Origin: Burkholderiaceae bacterium 16
GTDB taxonomy: Bacteria; Pseudomonadota; Gammaproteobacteria; Burkholderiales; Burkholderiaceae
NCBI GenBank assembly: GCA_000955785.1
Contig: JYOD01000021.1
Location: forward strand, 33,767 to 97,766
Direction: 5' to 3'
DNA: 64,000 nt
In this document: piece after piece, positions 17,592 to 27,314 of the stretch
How positions within the stretch are numbered: position 1 is the first letter of the stretch
Layout of the letters: every line of letters starts with the position of its first letter
Made by a program: the position numbers and the translations under genes
The notes under the pieces: generated by a model
Databases searched by the model: none
Told to the model about the DNA's origin: nothing
The model's input: only the letters and a program-made list of their open reading frames with translations

Positions 17592-18587
17592 TCATTCGGG
17601 CTTGATGCCTGCGGCTACCGCCACTTTGTGCCATTTGGCCATATCGGCGCGGATGAACTGGGTGAACTCCGCCGGGGACATGCCTGACGGCTGGGCGCCT
17701 TGCTCGGTGAGGTAGGCGCTCATCTTCTTGTCGTGCATGACCGCCATCAGCTCGCGCGACAGGCGGCCCGCGATCTCGGATGGCATATTTGGCGGCCCGA
17801 ACAGGCCGAACCAGACAATGGCCTCGAAACCCGGATAGCCGGACTCCGCCACAGTGGGCACCTCCGGCAGCATCGGCGAGCGCGTGAGCGACGTCACGGC
17901 GATGGGTTTGAGCTTGCCGCCCTTGATGTAGCTGTAGGAGGTCATCACCACATCCATCATGCTGTTCACATGTCCGCCGATCAGGTCGGCCATGGCGGGG
18001 CCCGACCCCTTGTAGGGCACATGGGTGAGCGATACCCCGGCGGTGGACTTGAACAGCTCGTAGGCCAGGTGGTTCGATGTGCCCTGGCCATTGGAGGCAA
18101 AGGCGTACTTGCCCGGTTCGCGCTTTAGCAGGCCCACGAACTCTTTCATATTGCCGGCCGGCACCGCGTTGTTCACTACGAGCACGTTGGGGATGGTGGC
18201 GACCATGGCGAGCGGCGTGAAGTCTTTAAGCGGGTCGTACGGCAACTTGGCGAACAGGCTGGGCGCCACCGCATGGGTGCTCACCGAACCCATCAGGATG
18301 GTGTAGCCATCTGCTGGCTGGCGCGCTACGAACTCGCTGCCCACCGTGCCGCCCGCACCGGGCCGGTTCTCCACCACCACGGTGCCCTTAACGCGTTCTC
18401 CCAGATCCTCCGCGATCTTGCGTGCGATCAGGTCCGTCGAGCCGCCAGCGGCAAACGGCACTACCAGACGGATCACCTTGGCAGGCCAGGGGGCTTGCGC
18501 GTGCGCACTGGTACTGCGCAATAGGAGTGGACACAAGATGGGGAGGCAGGACAACAGGCAGGACAACAGGTGCTTCAGGGGCGGCAT
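17592..18587 (-). CDS. Bug-family tripartite tricarboxylate transporter binding protein
   Basis: A 331-residue exported binding protein of the Bug/TctC family, greatly expanded in Burkholderiales. The signal peptide is long (MPPLKHLLSCLLSCLPILCP, then LLLRSTSAHAQA). The mature N-terminus shows IRLVVPFAAGGSTDLIARKI, the ligand-loop motif of the family. Other signatures are VVENRPGAGGTVGSEFVARQ and DGYTILMGS. No TctA/TctB membrane genes are nearby, which is usual for orphan Bug proteins. The gene leads into hyuA, so the ligand is probably the HyuAB substrate. Confidence 0.92.
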   Translation of the reverse strand: MPPLKHLLSCLLSCLPILCPLLLRSTSAHAQAPWPAKVIRLVVPFAAGGSTDLIARKIAEDLGERVKGTVVVENRPGAGGTVGSEFVARQPADGYTILMGSVSTHAVAPSLFAKLPYDPLKDFTPLAMVATIPNVLVVNNAVPAGNMKEFVGLLKREPGKYAFASNGQGTSNHLAYELFKSTAGVSLTHVPYKGSGPAMADLIGGHVNSMMDVVMTSYSYIKGGKLKPIAVTSLTRSPMLPEVPTVAESGYPGFEAIVWFGLFGPPNMPSEIAGRLSRELMAVMHDKKMSAYLTEQGAQPSGMSPAEFTQFIRADMAKWHKVAVAAGIKPE

Positions 18588-18891
18588 CACTTTGTTCTCC
18601 GTAGTGGGGGAAACAGGCAGCACAACTGCCTGCATGCACGAGCTTTGGGCTGGCAGGCTAGCCAGCCCCGTGCACGGGTGCATGGCCAGGGTCGAATCGG
18701 GGCTGGTGCGACGAAGCCAGTTGACATCATCTTAGGCAGCCGGCCGGACGCCACGCGATGCTGTCACCTTTATACTGGTATCCATCAGACAAATACTGCG
18801 CTCCGCCGCTGGCTTGGCTGCCAATGTCCACTGACAGCCTCTGACGCTGGCACGGCGCTCGCTTAAGCTGTGTTCCTAATGGACCGATTCC
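18588..18891. promoter_or_regulatory. Divergent promoter region between Bug gene and LysR gene
   Basis: These 304 bases hold no gene. They separate two divergent genes, so they carry promoters in both directions. A short palindrome ATAC-N2-GTAT at 18772-18781 is the only symmetrical element I noticed and is a weak candidate for LysR binding. Confidence 0.4.
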
Positions 18892-19785
18892 ATGAAAAGT
18901 GCCGACCTGAACCTTGTCGCCCACTTTGATGCACTGATTTCGTGCCGCAACGTGTCCCGTGCGGCCGAGCAGATGCAGCTTTCCCAGCCCGCCATGAGCG
19001 CGGCGCTGAGCCGCCTTCGGCGGCTGTTCAACGATCCGCTGCTAGTGCGCGAAGGTGCGCAGTGGAAGGCCACCGCACGGGCGCTTGAGTTGCATCGGAC
19101 CTTTGCGCCTATCCTGCAGCAATGGCAAGCCGCCACCGCGCCGCGCGAGGAATTCTCACCGGCCAGCAGCAAGCGGGCGATCTCAATTTATGCGACCGAC
19201 TATGTACAGTTCGCCATGTTGCCCAAAGTCGTGGCCAAGGTGGCGCAGGAGGCGCCTCACATGCAGTTACGCGTGTTGCCCGCGCGCCTGCAGCATGGGC
19301 TCAGCATGCTTGAGACTAACCATGTCGAGATGATTGCGGGCTACTACCCCGAGCCAGCGCCGAACCTGCGCGCGCGTTTCCTCTTCGAGGAGTCCACGGT
19401 ATGCCTGATGCGCGCCGGCCATCCTTCCCTGGAGCGCCCTTGGAACCTCAACGCCTTCCTGCGCTACAAGCACATCGACCTGGCCGCGCATACCCGCTAC
19501 TTCAGCGAACGGATCGACCGTGCGCTGGAAGGGTTAGGCCGGAGCCGGCAACTGGCGGTAACGTTGTCGAGCTATCTGGCCTGCCCGCATGTGGTCGCCG
19601 AGTCAGACATGATTGCGACTTTGCCCAGCAGCGTCGCCAACGCCCTGGTACGCAGCACCGGTACAGTGATCAGGGAGGTTCCGATTTCCTTGCCGGCCCT
19701 TAGCGTGTCCCTGTATTGGCATGAGCGCTACCAGACCGATCAGGGGCATGCATGGTTGCGGCAGGTGATTGGGGATATTTTTTGA
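18892..19785 (+). CDS. LysR-family transcriptional regulator
   Basis: This 297-residue LysR protein has the helix-turn-helix in residues 20-60 (ALISCRNVSRAAEQMQLSQP, then AMSAALSRLRRLFNDPLL). The RRLFNDPLLVRE element places it in the NodD/PcpR-like group. The effector domain runs from about residue 95. It is divergent from the Bug-hyuA-hyuB unit and probably controls it. Its 3' neighbour, the MaoC gene, is on the same strand after 194 bases and may belong to a separate unit. Confidence 0.88.
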   Translation: MKSADLNLVAHFDALISCRNVSRAAEQMQLSQPAMSAALSRLRRLFNDPLLVREGAQWKATARALELHRTFAPILQQWQAATAPREEFSPASSKRAISIYATDYVQFAMLPKVVAKVAQEAPHMQLRVLPARLQHGLSMLETNHVEMIAGYYPEPAPNLRARFLFEESTVCLMRAGHPSLERPWNLNAFLRYKHIDLAAHTRYFSERIDRALEGLGRSRQLAVTLSSYLACPHVVAESDMIATLPSSVANALVRSTGTVIREVPISLPALSVSLYWHERYQTDQGHAWLRQVIGDIF

Positions 19786-19979
19786 TGGTAGCCGCTTCAT
19801 CGGTCCTGGCGAGCATCCGGCGATTATCAAAAATGCAATTAATCGCCAGGATTCCTACCCAAACCGTAACAAGGGATTGCGCTGGCGCTGGAGACGCTGG
19901 CCTGATCCGTCGTTGGGCGTTTCGCAACGGGCCCGCGCTGGTCCTTGAATGCAGCGTGAAGAAATCTGGAGGAGCAAAT

Positions 19980-20438
19980 ATGAACATTCAATACATCGAG
20001 GACCTGGCGCCGGGCCAGAAATATGGGTCGGGGCGGCTGCCCGTCGAGCAGGACAGGATCAAATCCTTCGCTGCCGAGTTCGACCCACAGCCTTTCCATC
20101 TCGATGAAGCCGCTGCGCGCGACACGCTGTTCCGCGGCCTGGCCGCGAGCGGCTGGCACACGGCGGCACTGACCATGCGCCTGCTGGTCGACGGCGAACT
20201 CCGCCCCGCTGGCGGCATCATCGGCGCGGGCTTCGAGGAGTTGCGCTGGCCCAAGCCGGTGCGGCCCGGCGATGAGTTGCATGTCGAGAGCGAGATCCTG
20301 GAGGTGCGGACCTCGAAGTCGCGTCCTGATCAAGGCATCGTGAAGGTGCGCATCACAACCCTCAACCAGCATGACGAACCCGTGCAAGCCGGCGTCGTCA
20401 ATCTGGTCGTGCAGTGCCGTTCCGCCGGCAACGCATAG
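19980..20438 (+). CDS. MaoC-like (hotdog) dehydratase
   Basis: The 152-residue protein has the single hotdog-fold MaoC pattern. [20 protein letters not shown] opens it, and [20 protein letters not shown] follows with the catalytic Asp and His of the hydratase-2 motif (D-x-N-P-x-H like, here D-P-Q-P-F-H). [17 protein letters not shown] and [16 protein letters not shown] complete it. It would hydrate or dehydrate a CoA thioester. The ATG at 19980 has a strong GGAGGAG site eight bases upstream; the longer frame starting at 19752 overlaps the LysR gene and is rejected. It leads a three-gene operon. Confidence 0.88.
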   Translation: MNIQYIEDLAPGQKYGSGRLPVEQDRIKSFAAEFDPQPFHLDEAAARDTLFRGLAASGWHTAALTMRLLVDGELRPAGGIIGAGFEELRWPKPVRPGDELHVESEILEVRTSKSRPDQGIVKVRITTLNQHDEPVQAGVVNLVVQCRSAGNA

Positions 20439-20449
20439 ACGGGGGCGCC

Positions 20450-21388
20450 ATGAAGATATTGGTACTCGGTGCCGGTGCCATGGGTGGTTACTACGGCGCG
20501 CGACTGATCGAGGCGGGCGCTGACGTGACTTTCCTGGTGCGGCCCGGACGCGCGCAGGCGCTGGAACGCCATGGGCTGGCGGTGCGCAGTGAGCTTGGCG
20601 ACTTCCATCGCCCGGTAAGAACGGTCCTGGCGGGCAAGGTCGGTGCGCAGTATGACCTCGTCCTGCTGGCCTGCAAGGCCTATGACCTTGACGATGCGAT
20701 CGCAGCGATCAGCCCGGCCGTCGGCCGCGGCACCGCGGTATTGCCCCTGCTCAATGGCCTGTCTGCCTATGACCGCCTCGACCATCGCTTTGGCAGGGAG
20801 CGCGTGCTGGGCGGGGTCTCGTACATCGCGACAACGCTGGCCGCGGACGGAACTGTCCTGCACGCTGGCCGCATGGACCGGCTGGTGGTCGGGCCGCGCG
20901 CCGCGCAGACGTCGGCGCTGGCGACGGACTTCCATGCGCTGGTATCCAGGGCAGCGGGCACGCGCGAGGTATCGGGCGCCATCGAGCAGGAGCTTTGGAA
21001 CAAGTGGGTCATGATCGCCGCAGGCGCGGTCATGACATGCCTGATGCGAGGAACCGTGGCGGACATCATGAAGACGCAGGACGGTCGTCGCTTGATGCTT
21101 GACGCGATGGCGGAGTGCCGGACAGTGGCCCAGCTATGCGGCCACGCCATCCCGGAACCCGTTGCCGATGCCATGCAGGGCCGCCTGCTGGACAGTTCAT
21201 CGACCTGGGCGGCCTCGATGATGCGGGATATTGCCCAGGGCGCCCCACGCATCGAAGCCGACGCTATCGTCGGCGATCTCATTGCTCGCGCTGCCGAACG
21301 CGGGCGCGAGCTCCCGTTGAGCCGCACGGCCTATTGCCACCTGCAGGTCTATGAACGTCAGCGTGCTGCCCAACAGACTGCAGGCTGA
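20450..21388 (+). CDS. Ketopantoate reductase (PanE/ApbA) family oxidoreductase
   Basis: The 312-residue protein begins [20 protein letters not shown], the NADPH-binding Rossmann strand of PanE-type reductases. The conserved Lys region [15 protein letters not shown] and the C-terminal helical domain with [20 protein letters not shown] follow. PanE makes pantoate, but the family has many catabolic paralogues that reduce other 2-keto acids. The setting between MaoC and enoyl-CoA hydratase genes points to a paralogue. An 11-base gap from the MaoC gene and a GGGGGCG leader support operon expression. Confidence 0.85.
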   Translation: MKILVLGAGAMGGYYGARLIEAGADVTFLVRPGRAQALERHGLAVRSELGDFHRPVRTVLAGKVGAQYDLVLLACKAYDLDDAIAAISPAVGRGTAVLPLLNGLSAYDRLDHRFGRERVLGGVSYIATTLAADGTVLHAGRMDRLVVGPRAAQTSALATDFHALVSRAAGTREVSGAIEQELWNKWVMIAAGAVMTCLMRGTVADIMKTQDGRRLMLDAMAECRTVAQLCGHAIPEPVADAMQGRLLDSSSTWAASMMRDIAQGAPRIEADAIVGDLIARAAERGRELPLSRTAYCHLQVYERQRAAQQTAG

Positions 21389-21420
21389 TCGGACCTCGCT
21401 CCACTTACAGACTTCACGAC

Positions 21421-22230
21421 ATGACCACTTTTTCCTCTTTGCTGCAGCGCACGGAAGGCCGCGTGCTGGTGCTCACCATCAACAATCCCGGCAAGCGCAA
21501 CGCCATCGCGGCTGACCTCTATGACAACATCCGCGCCGCGCTCGCCGCTGCCGCAGATAATCCGGAGATCGGCGCGATCGTGCTGACCGGCGCAGACAAC
21601 TACTTCTGCGCGGGCGGCGACCTGGAACTGATCAGCAAGCGGCGGGAACTGACGTACGAGGAGCGCATCGAGCGCCTGGGGCACCTGCACGACGTGGTGT
21701 GCAAGCTGCGCGTCTTTCCCAAGCCGATCGTGGCAGCGGTCGAAGGCGGCGCGGCGGGCGCGGGTTTCTCGCTGGCATTGGCCTGCGATCTGCTCGTGGC
21801 ATCCGCCGGTGCTGCCTTCTCGATTGCCTATGTGAAGGTGGGGCTGACACCGGATGGCGGTATTACGGGCCTGCTGGCGCAGAGCCTGTCGCGGCAGGTG
21901 CTGACGCAGCTCGCGTTGACCGGCGATCGCATCACGGCGGAGCAGCTGCAGCACTTCGGGGTCGTCAACCAGCTGGTCGAAGCTGGACAGGCCGGCGCGG
22001 TGGCGATCGCGCTGGCGGCACGGCTTGCGCAAGGGCCGCGGCAGGCCATGGGGTCGATCAAGGCGCTGTGCCGGCATGCCCATGAGCGCACGCTCGACGA
22101 CCAGCTGGAAGCCGAACGGATCGCCATGGCCGTGGCCCAGGGCGGCGCCGAAGCCGCCGAAGGCATTGCTGCATTCCTTGGGAAACGGCCCGCCGATTTT
22201 GCCAGCCTGCGCCGCGGCGCAGCTGGCTGA
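21421..22230 (+). CDS. Enoyl-CoA hydratase/isomerase
   Basis: This 269-residue crotonase-fold protein shows the first oxyanion-hole segment GADNYFCAGGDLELISKRR (about residues 57-75) and the second AVEGGAAGAGFSLALACDLL (about 102-121). In the Glu144/Glu164 positions of classical hydratases the local sequence is FSIAYVKVGLTPDGGITGLL, so one Glu is replaced, as in many isomerases and degradation-pathway members. Third gene of the MaoC-PanE operon. It converges with the Bug gene at 22270. Confidence 0.88.
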   Translation: MTTFSSLLQRTEGRVLVLTINNPGKRNAIAADLYDNIRAALAAAADNPEIGAIVLTGADNYFCAGGDLELISKRRELTYEERIERLGHLHDVVCKLRVFPKPIVAAVEGGAAGAGFSLALACDLLVASAGAAFSIAYVKVGLTPDGGITGLLAQSLSRQVLTQLALTGDRITAEQLQHFGVVNQLVEAGQAGAVAIALAARLAQGPRQAMGSIKALCRHAHERTLDDQLEAERIAMAVAQGGAEAAEGIAAFLGKRPADFASLRRGAAG

Positions 22231-22269
22231 CTGCTTTGCCAGCATGGCGCCTCCAACAGGCCCCACCAC

Positions 22270-23271
22270 CTATTGCCCGGCGAGCTTGAGGCTCTTGGCA
22301 ATGCGGGTCAGCTTGGCGTGTTCGCTGTTCAGGAAGGCTTGCGCCTGGGCCATGGTCATTGGCTCAATCGCACGCTGAAGGTTGACGCTGCGGCGGGTGC
22401 GGTTCTCGGGGCTGGCCACCCACGCGTTCATGGCCTCCACCACGCGTGCCGTCACGGCGTCTGGGGTATCCGGCGGGGCCAGCACGCCTGCCCACTGGCT
22501 GTATTCGAAATCGGCCAGGGCCTTGTTTTCAGACAGCGCGGATACATCGGGCAACGACGGATGCCGGGCCTTGCTGGCGACGCCGATTGGCTTGAAGCGG
22601 CCGGCCTTGATCATCCCGTAAGTCGGGCCGCCCATGGGAATGAAGGTCAGGTCTACCTGTGAGCCGGCGATGTCGCTGCTGACCGGGGCCGCGCCTTTGT
22701 ATGGCACTTCCAGAAAGCGCACGCCGGTGCGGGCCTGGAAGTCGGCGCCGACCAGGTGGGGTGCCGAGCCGGGGCCCCAGTGTGCCAGCGACAGTGGACG
22801 GTTCTTCGGGTTTTTCGCGTAGGCAATGACCTCGTCGACGTTCTTGAACGACAACGAGGGATTCGAGACCAGGATGAAGTCCGAAATCCCGCTGAAGCCC
22901 GCGAGCCTAAACTTTTCCGGCGAGTACCTGGCCGACGTGATGGTGAGCGGTGCGACCAGGAAATCGATGCCGGTCGTGCCCAGTAGGGTGTAGCCATCGC
23001 TGGCGCTGCGCAGCACGTTCATCGCGCAGATCGAGCCGCTTGCGCCGGGGAGGTTGTCCGCAATGACGTTCTGCCCCAGGCTTCGCTTCATCACGACGGC
23101 TGCCGCGCGGATCGATTCGTCCGCCGGCCCGCCGGCGGGAAATGCGACCTTGACGATAATCGGCTTGCTCGGATAGGGCGCTTGCGCCCGCAGCCAGGAT
23201 GGGGCAAGCATCGCCGGCACGGCGCCGCAGGCGGCCTGCAGCAAGCGCCGGCGCGATAGCTGGATGGTCAT
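22270..23271 (-). CDS. Bug-family tripartite tricarboxylate transporter binding protein, Tat-type signal
   Basis: A 333-residue Bug protein with a twin-arginine-like leader (SRRRLLQAACGAVPAMLA) in place of a plain Sec signal. The mature start is KPIIVKVAFPAGGPADESIR. VIADNLPGASGSICAMNVLR and DGYTLLGTTG are Bug signatures. It lies at the 3' end of the thiolase-ECH-CoA ligase unit, separated from the ligase gene by a 104-base gap that contains a large hairpin. It probably captures the aromatic or carboxylic acid degraded by that unit. Confidence 0.9.
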   Translation of the reverse strand: MTIQLSRRRLLQAACGAVPAMLAPSWLRAQAPYPSKPIIVKVAFPAGGPADESIRAAAVVMKRSLGQNVIADNLPGASGSICAMNVLRSASDGYTLLGTTGIDFLVAPLTITSARYSPEKFRLAGFSGISDFILVSNPSLSFKNVDEVIAYAKNPKNRPLSLAHWGPGSAPHLVGADFQARTGVRFLEVPYKGAAPVSSDIAGSQVDLTFIPMGGPTYGMIKAGRFKPIGVASKARHPSLPDVSALSENKALADFEYSQWAGVLAPPDTPDAVTARVVEAMNAWVASPENRTRRSVNLQRAIEPMTMAQAQAFLNSEHAKLTRIAKSLKLAGQ

Positions 23272-23292
23272 GGTTGTCTCCTTGATGGATTT

Positions 23293-23340
23293 TGCGAGTT
23301 GCATGCCGGGCGTGAAACGCATGCCGGCATGCAACTCGCA
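23293..23340 (-). terminator. Large perfect inverted repeat between CoA ligase and Bug genes
   Basis: Two 17-base arms (23293-23309 and 23324-23340) are exact reverse complements around a 14-base loop. No T-run follows, so this may be an mRNA-stabilising or attenuating hairpin, or an operator, and not a classic intrinsic terminator. It lies in the untranslated gap of the minus-strand unit. Confidence 0.5.
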
Positions 23341-23375
23341 ATGCGTCTGGCGAGGCCCTGCTTTTCAGGAATGGG

Positions 23376-25307
23376 CTACTCGTATACCACCGCGTACTTG
23401 ATCGTCAGCGTCGAGAACGCTTTGCCGATGGTGGCTACCGCGACCTCCCTTTCCTCGTGGCTCAGGGTGGCGGGCAGCACCAGCGTGGACAGGATGCCCT
23501 GGTCCCCGCGATCTTCGATGCGGATATCGACAAGCGGCAGCGGTGTGTCCGCCTTGACCTCGGCAAGCATCTGCCGCTGCGCCCGGAATACGGCGTCACT
23601 GCGCAGCGTGTTCTTCTGGATCTTGCCGACGGCAGTCTTCGGGATGGCATCGACCACGTAGAACTGCTTGGGCACGGCGGCGCGTTCCGGAATCACCTCA
23701 TAGGCGTAGTGCTTGATGCGGCCGATCGGGAAGGTGCTGCCCGGCTTGAGCGCGACGTACGCGACCGGCAATTCTCCCGCATGCGCGTCCGGCAGACCGA
23801 CGGCGGCCGCATCGAATACCTCGGGGTGCCGATACAGTGCCTCTTCGATCATGCGCGGATCGATATTGTTGCCGCCGCGGATGATAAGGTCCTTGGCCCG
23901 GCCGGTCAGCCAGAAGTAACCTTCCTGGTCCACATAGCCCAGGTCGCCGGTATTGAACCAGCCGCCCTCGAACCAGATGCTCTTGTTCTGCTCCGGGTTC
24001 AGGTAGCCGGCGAATATGTTGGGTCCGCGCACCACCACGATGCCAGGCTCCCCCGGCTCGCAATCGCGCTGGATGCTTCCACCGGCAGCCTTGACGACCT
24101 TCATCTCCTGGTAGGCCATGGGCAGGCCGATGGACCCGATGCGCCGCTCGCCATAGCGGGGGTTGGTTGCGCTCAGCGCTGTACCTTCGGTCAGGCCATA
24201 GCCCTCGAAGATCATCGCCCCGGTCTTCTGCTCGAACGCCTCGGCAACGGCCACCGACAGCGGCGCCGTCCCGCAGCTCGCCGCCTTCAGGGAGCCGATG
24301 TCAGCGTCGCCGATCGGAATATTCAGGGCCATGTTGACCACGCTCGGCACCATGCCCAGTGCGGTGACCCCGAAGTGGTCGACGATCTGCCAGAGATTGC
24401 GGATGACGGAGGGATCGCGCCAACCGCTGGACGTCAGCAGCACGACCGATGCGCCACGGGCCAGCGGCATCAGGCAATTGGTGAGCACGCCCGTGACATG
24501 GAACATCGGCACTCCGCAGACGCGCACGTCGTCTGGCTGGACGTCGATTTGCATCGCGCTTACCCAGGCCATGGCCACCTCGTTGCCATGGGTGTGGAGC
24601 GCAAGCTTGGGCGTGCCGGTGGTACCACCGGTATGGAACATCGAAGCCGTATCCTGCGGCGAAAAGACCCGCTTGCTGTCGAGCGCCTCACCCTGGAAGC
24701 GGGTAAGCCCGCCGTCGAGGTCGACGATCCCTTCCTCGCTCGCCTTGCCGCCGCCGGCCTTGATCCAGTGTCGTACGTCGGGCAGCTCGCGCCGCACCAG
24801 CATGGCCTTGTTCCAGGCTTCGATATCCGGGTCGGGGCCATAGGCGATCACCGCCTTGGCGCCGGCGTTGCGCAGCAGCGCCGCGATAATCTCCGGCTCC
24901 AGCATCCAGTTGACCGGGCACGCAATGCCCGTCGCCTCGCTACTCCAGATCGCGTACTGCGACTCAGGTGTCACCGGCATCAGCACCCCGATGACGTCAT
25001 CAGGGCCCAGGCCCAGCGAGTGCAGCAGGTTGGCGGTCTGCGTGATGCGCCCGAACAGCTGCGCATGGGTGATGGTAACGGCCTCGCCCAACTCGTCCCC
25101 GGAGGCGAAGTAGTGCAGGGCGGGCGCCTGCGGCGCACGGTCGCGCGCCATGCGCAGCAACTCGTAGGTGCTGTGAGGCAGCTGACGGTCGGCAAGGGGC
25201 GTCTGCTCGAAATGCCTGATATCGGCGAGCGACGTCACTTGCAGACGCGGCTGGTAGGGATCGACCTGACCAGGGCTGGCCTGCATTCGTGTGTTGAACT
25301 GGGTCAT
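23376..25307 (-). CDS. AMP-forming acyl-/aryl-CoA synthetase
   Basis: The 643-residue ligase has the AMP-binding P-loop FHTGGTTGTPKLALHTH, the A5 motif FEGYGLTEGTALSATNP, A7 WFNTGDLGYVDQEGYFWLTG, A8 GRAKDLIIRGGNNIDP and the C-terminal catalytic lysine region IPKTAVGKIQKNTLRSD. It activates a carboxylic acid to its CoA thioester. The N-terminal 40 residues are longer than in short ligases. It is three bases downstream of the hydratase gene and part of the thiolase-led operon, so its product is likely degraded by the adjacent beta-oxidation-type enzymes. Confidence 0.92.
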   Translation of the reverse strand: MTQFNTRMQASPGQVDPYQPRLQVTSLADIRHFEQTPLADRQLPHSTYELLRMARDRAPQAPALHYFASGDELGEAVTITHAQLFGRITQTANLLHSLGLGPDDVIGVLMPVTPESQYAIWSSEATGIACPVNWMLEPEIIAALLRNAGAKAVIAYGPDPDIEAWNKAMLVRRELPDVRHWIKAGGGKASEEGIVDLDGGLTRFQGEALDSKRVFSPQDTASMFHTGGTTGTPKLALHTHGNEVAMAWVSAMQIDVQPDDVRVCGVPMFHVTGVLTNCLMPLARGASVVLLTSSGWRDPSVIRNLWQIVDHFGVTALGMVPSVVNMALNIPIGDADIGSLKAASCGTAPLSVAVAEAFEQKTGAMIFEGYGLTEGTALSATNPRYGERRIGSIGLPMAYQEMKVVKAAGGSIQRDCEPGEPGIVVVRGPNIFAGYLNPEQNKSIWFEGGWFNTGDLGYVDQEGYFWLTGRAKDLIIRGGNNIDPRMIEEALYRHPEVFDAAAVGLPDAHAGELPVAYVALKPGSTFPIGRIKHYAYEVIPERAAVPKQFYVVDAIPKTAVGKIQKNTLRSDAVFRAQRQMLAEVKADTPLPLVDIRIEDRGDQGILSTLVLPATLSHEEREVAVATIGKAFSTLTIKYAVVYE

Positions 25308-25309
25308 GG

Positions 25310-26101
25310 TCAGGTTCCCTGGTAGACTGGACGGCGCTTGTTCAGGAACGCCTCGCCGCCTTCGTGCATATCGTCAGTGCTGAACAGCGTGGCAAAGGCA
25401 AGCTGTTCCAGCATCAGCGCGGTTTCGAGACTGGCGTCCTGGCCGTTATTGATCATCAGCTTGGCCATGGCAATGGAGTGCGGAGATTTCTCGGCAATAC
25501 GTTGCACATAGGCCTTCGCTTCCTCCAGCACCTCGCCGGCGGGCACCACCTTGTTGACGAGTCCTATGCGGTAAGCCTCGTCCGGCTTGATGATTTCGCC
25601 GGTAAAGATCATTTCCTTGGCGCGTGTCGCCCCGACCAGCCGGGTCAGCCGCTGGGTACCGCCGCGCCCCGGAATCAGGCCGACGTTGGTTTCGGTCTGT
25701 CCGAGCAAGGCGTTGTCCGCGGCCACGCGCAGGTCACACGCCATGGCCAGCTCCAGGCCGCCGCCAAAGCACGGTCCGGCAATGGCCGCGATCACGGGGA
25801 TGGTGCTCTGGTGAATCAGCGCCCACAGGTCGGGCGCACCGCTGGTCGGGACGAAGGCCTCGATCGGGCGGCGCGCGAGCATCTCGGGGATATCCCCCCC
25901 GGCGACGAACGCCTTGGTGCCGCCCCAGAGGACGATGCCGCGAACGGTCCGGTCGGCCATCAGCGAGGATAGGGCCGCGTAGAGGTCGCTGCGCAGTGTC
26001 GTGTTGAGGGCGTTGTACTTCTCCAGCCGGTTCATGGTGACGACGGCACACGGGCCATCCCGGTCCACGAAGACGGTTTCGTACTCGGTGATGTTGCTCA
26101 T
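25310..26101 (-). CDS. Enoyl-CoA hydratase/isomerase
   Basis: This 263-residue crotonase has the oxyanion segments GGTKAFVAGGDIPEMLARRP and GPCFGGGLELAMACDLRVAA. The Glu-bearing catalytic segment LGQTETNVGLIPGRGGTQRL is intact, which favours true hydratase activity. It sits between the thiolase (28 bases upstream) and CoA-ligase genes. The three enzymes can carry out activation, hydration and thiolysis of a side chain or ring-opened acid. Confidence 0.92.
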   Translation of the reverse strand: MSNITEYETVFVDRDGPCAVVTMNRLEKYNALNTTLRSDLYAALSSLMADRTVRGIVLWGGTKAFVAGGDIPEMLARRPIEAFVPTSGAPDLWALIHQSTIPVIAAIAGPCFGGGLELAMACDLRVAADNALLGQTETNVGLIPGRGGTQRLTRLVGATRAKEMIFTGEIIKPDEAYRIGLVNKVVPAGEVLEEAKAYVQRIAEKSPHSIAMAKLMINNGQDASLETALMLEQLAFATLFSTDDMHEGGEAFLNKRRPVYQGT

Positions 26102-26129
26102 CGGTTGTCTCCTGTTGTTCCGGTGTCTT

Positions 26130-27314
26130 TTAGTGAATGAACTCGAACAGCCCGGCTGCGCCCATGCCGCCGGCGGCGCACATGGTCACGACGCCATACT
26201 TAGCCTTGCGGCGACGCCCTTCGAGCAGGATGTGCCCGACCTGGCGCGCCCCCGTCATGCCATACGGATGTCCGATGGCGATTGCGCCGCCGTTTACATT
26301 GACGCGCTCCAGGGGCAAGCCCAGCTGGTCGATGCAATACAGCGCCTGGCAACCGAACGCCTCGTTGAGTTCCCACAGGTCAATGTCGTCGATGGAGAGC
26401 TCGTTGCGCTCCAGCAGGCGCGGGACCGCACGGACCGGGCCGACACCCATTTCGTCCGGCTCCACGCCCGCGGTGGCCAGGCTCACGAAGTACCCCAGGG
26501 GTTCGAGGCCGCGCCGTTCCGCTTCGCGCTCAGACATTACGACCAGCGCCGCGGCGCCGTCCGACAACTGGCTGGAGTTGCCGGCCGTGACCTGGTACCC
26601 CTCGCCCTTCACGGCGGGCAGCACGCGCAGCTTTTCCAGCGTGGTGTCGGCGCGGACACCTTCGTCGGCCTCAAGCAGGAACTCCACCATCGAAGTCTCG
26701 CCCGTCTCCTTGTTTGTCACGGACTTGATCGATGCCAGCGGAACAATCTCTTCAGAGAAACGGCCTGCCTTCTGTGCTTCGACGGTGAGCCGCTGGCTGC
26801 GCACCGAGAACTCGTCGGCGCGCTCGCGCGACATGTCATAACGCTTGGCCAGGATCTCCGCGGTATCGATCATGTGCAGATAGACGTCCGGGCGGTTCTT
26901 TGCCAGCCAGGCCTCTTGCTGCGCGACCTTCAGCGTGACCGGCTGCGACAGGCTGATGGATTCGACGCCGCCCGCCACCATCACCGGCACCTTGTCGATC
27001 AGGACGCGCTGCGCGGCAAAGGCGACCGCCTGCAGCCCGGACGCGCAGAAGCGAGTCAGCGTGGTGCCGCTCACGGACACGGGCAGGCCAGCGCGGATGC
27101 CGCCTGCGCGGGCAACGTTGCCACCGGTCGCCGCGATGGGTTGGCCGCAGCCAAAGATGATGTCTTCGACTTCCCCGCCGTCGATCCCCGCGCGATGGAC
27201 GGCATGCTGGATGACATGGCCTGCCATGGTTGCCCCATGGGTCATGTTGAATGCGCCTCGGCTGGCTTTGCCGATCGGGGTGCGGGCATAAGAAACGATT
27301 ACTGCGCGAGACAT
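26130..27314 (-). CDS. Acetyl-CoA acyltransferase (thiolase)
   Basis: A 394-residue thiolase starting [20 protein letters not shown]. The nucleophilic cysteine lies in [17 protein letters not shown] (about residue 88), the [14 protein letters not shown] motif carries the catalytic His, and the second cysteine is in [18 protein letters not shown] at the C-terminus. It cleaves 3-oxoacyl-CoA to acetyl-CoA and a shortened acyl-CoA. A longer frame to 27500 was rejected because the upstream part lacks coding character and contains the putative operators. It leads the operon and is divergent from coxG. Confidence 0.93.
   Translation of the reverse strand: MSRAVIVSYARTPIGKASRGAFNMTHGATMAGHVIQHAVHRAGIDGGEVEDIIFGCGQPIAATGGNVARAGGIRAGLPVSVSGTTLTRFCASGLQAVAFAAQRVLIDKVPVMVAGGVESISLSQPVTLKVAQQEAWLAKNRPDVYLHMIDTAEILAKRYDMSRERADEFSVRSQRLTVEAQKAGRFSEEIVPLASIKSVTNKETGETSMVEFLLEADEGVRADTTLEKLRVLPAVKGEGYQVTAGNSSQLSDGAAALVVMSEREAERRGLEPLGYFVSLATAGVEPDEMGVGPVRAVPRLLERNELSIDDIDLWELNEAFGCQALYCIDQLGLPLERVNVNGGAIAIGHPYGMTGARQVGHILLEGRRRKAKYGVVTMCAAGGMGAAGLFEFIH

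Noticed and set aside
15063..17687. An 874-codon plus-strand frame antisense to hyuA
   Set aside because: It is a GC-rich shadow of hyuA with no family features; hyuA on the minus strand has full HyuA signatures.
23457..25325. A 622-codon plus-strand frame antisense to the CoA ligase
   Set aside because: Arg/His/Gln-rich shadow composition; the ligase motifs are all on the minus strand.
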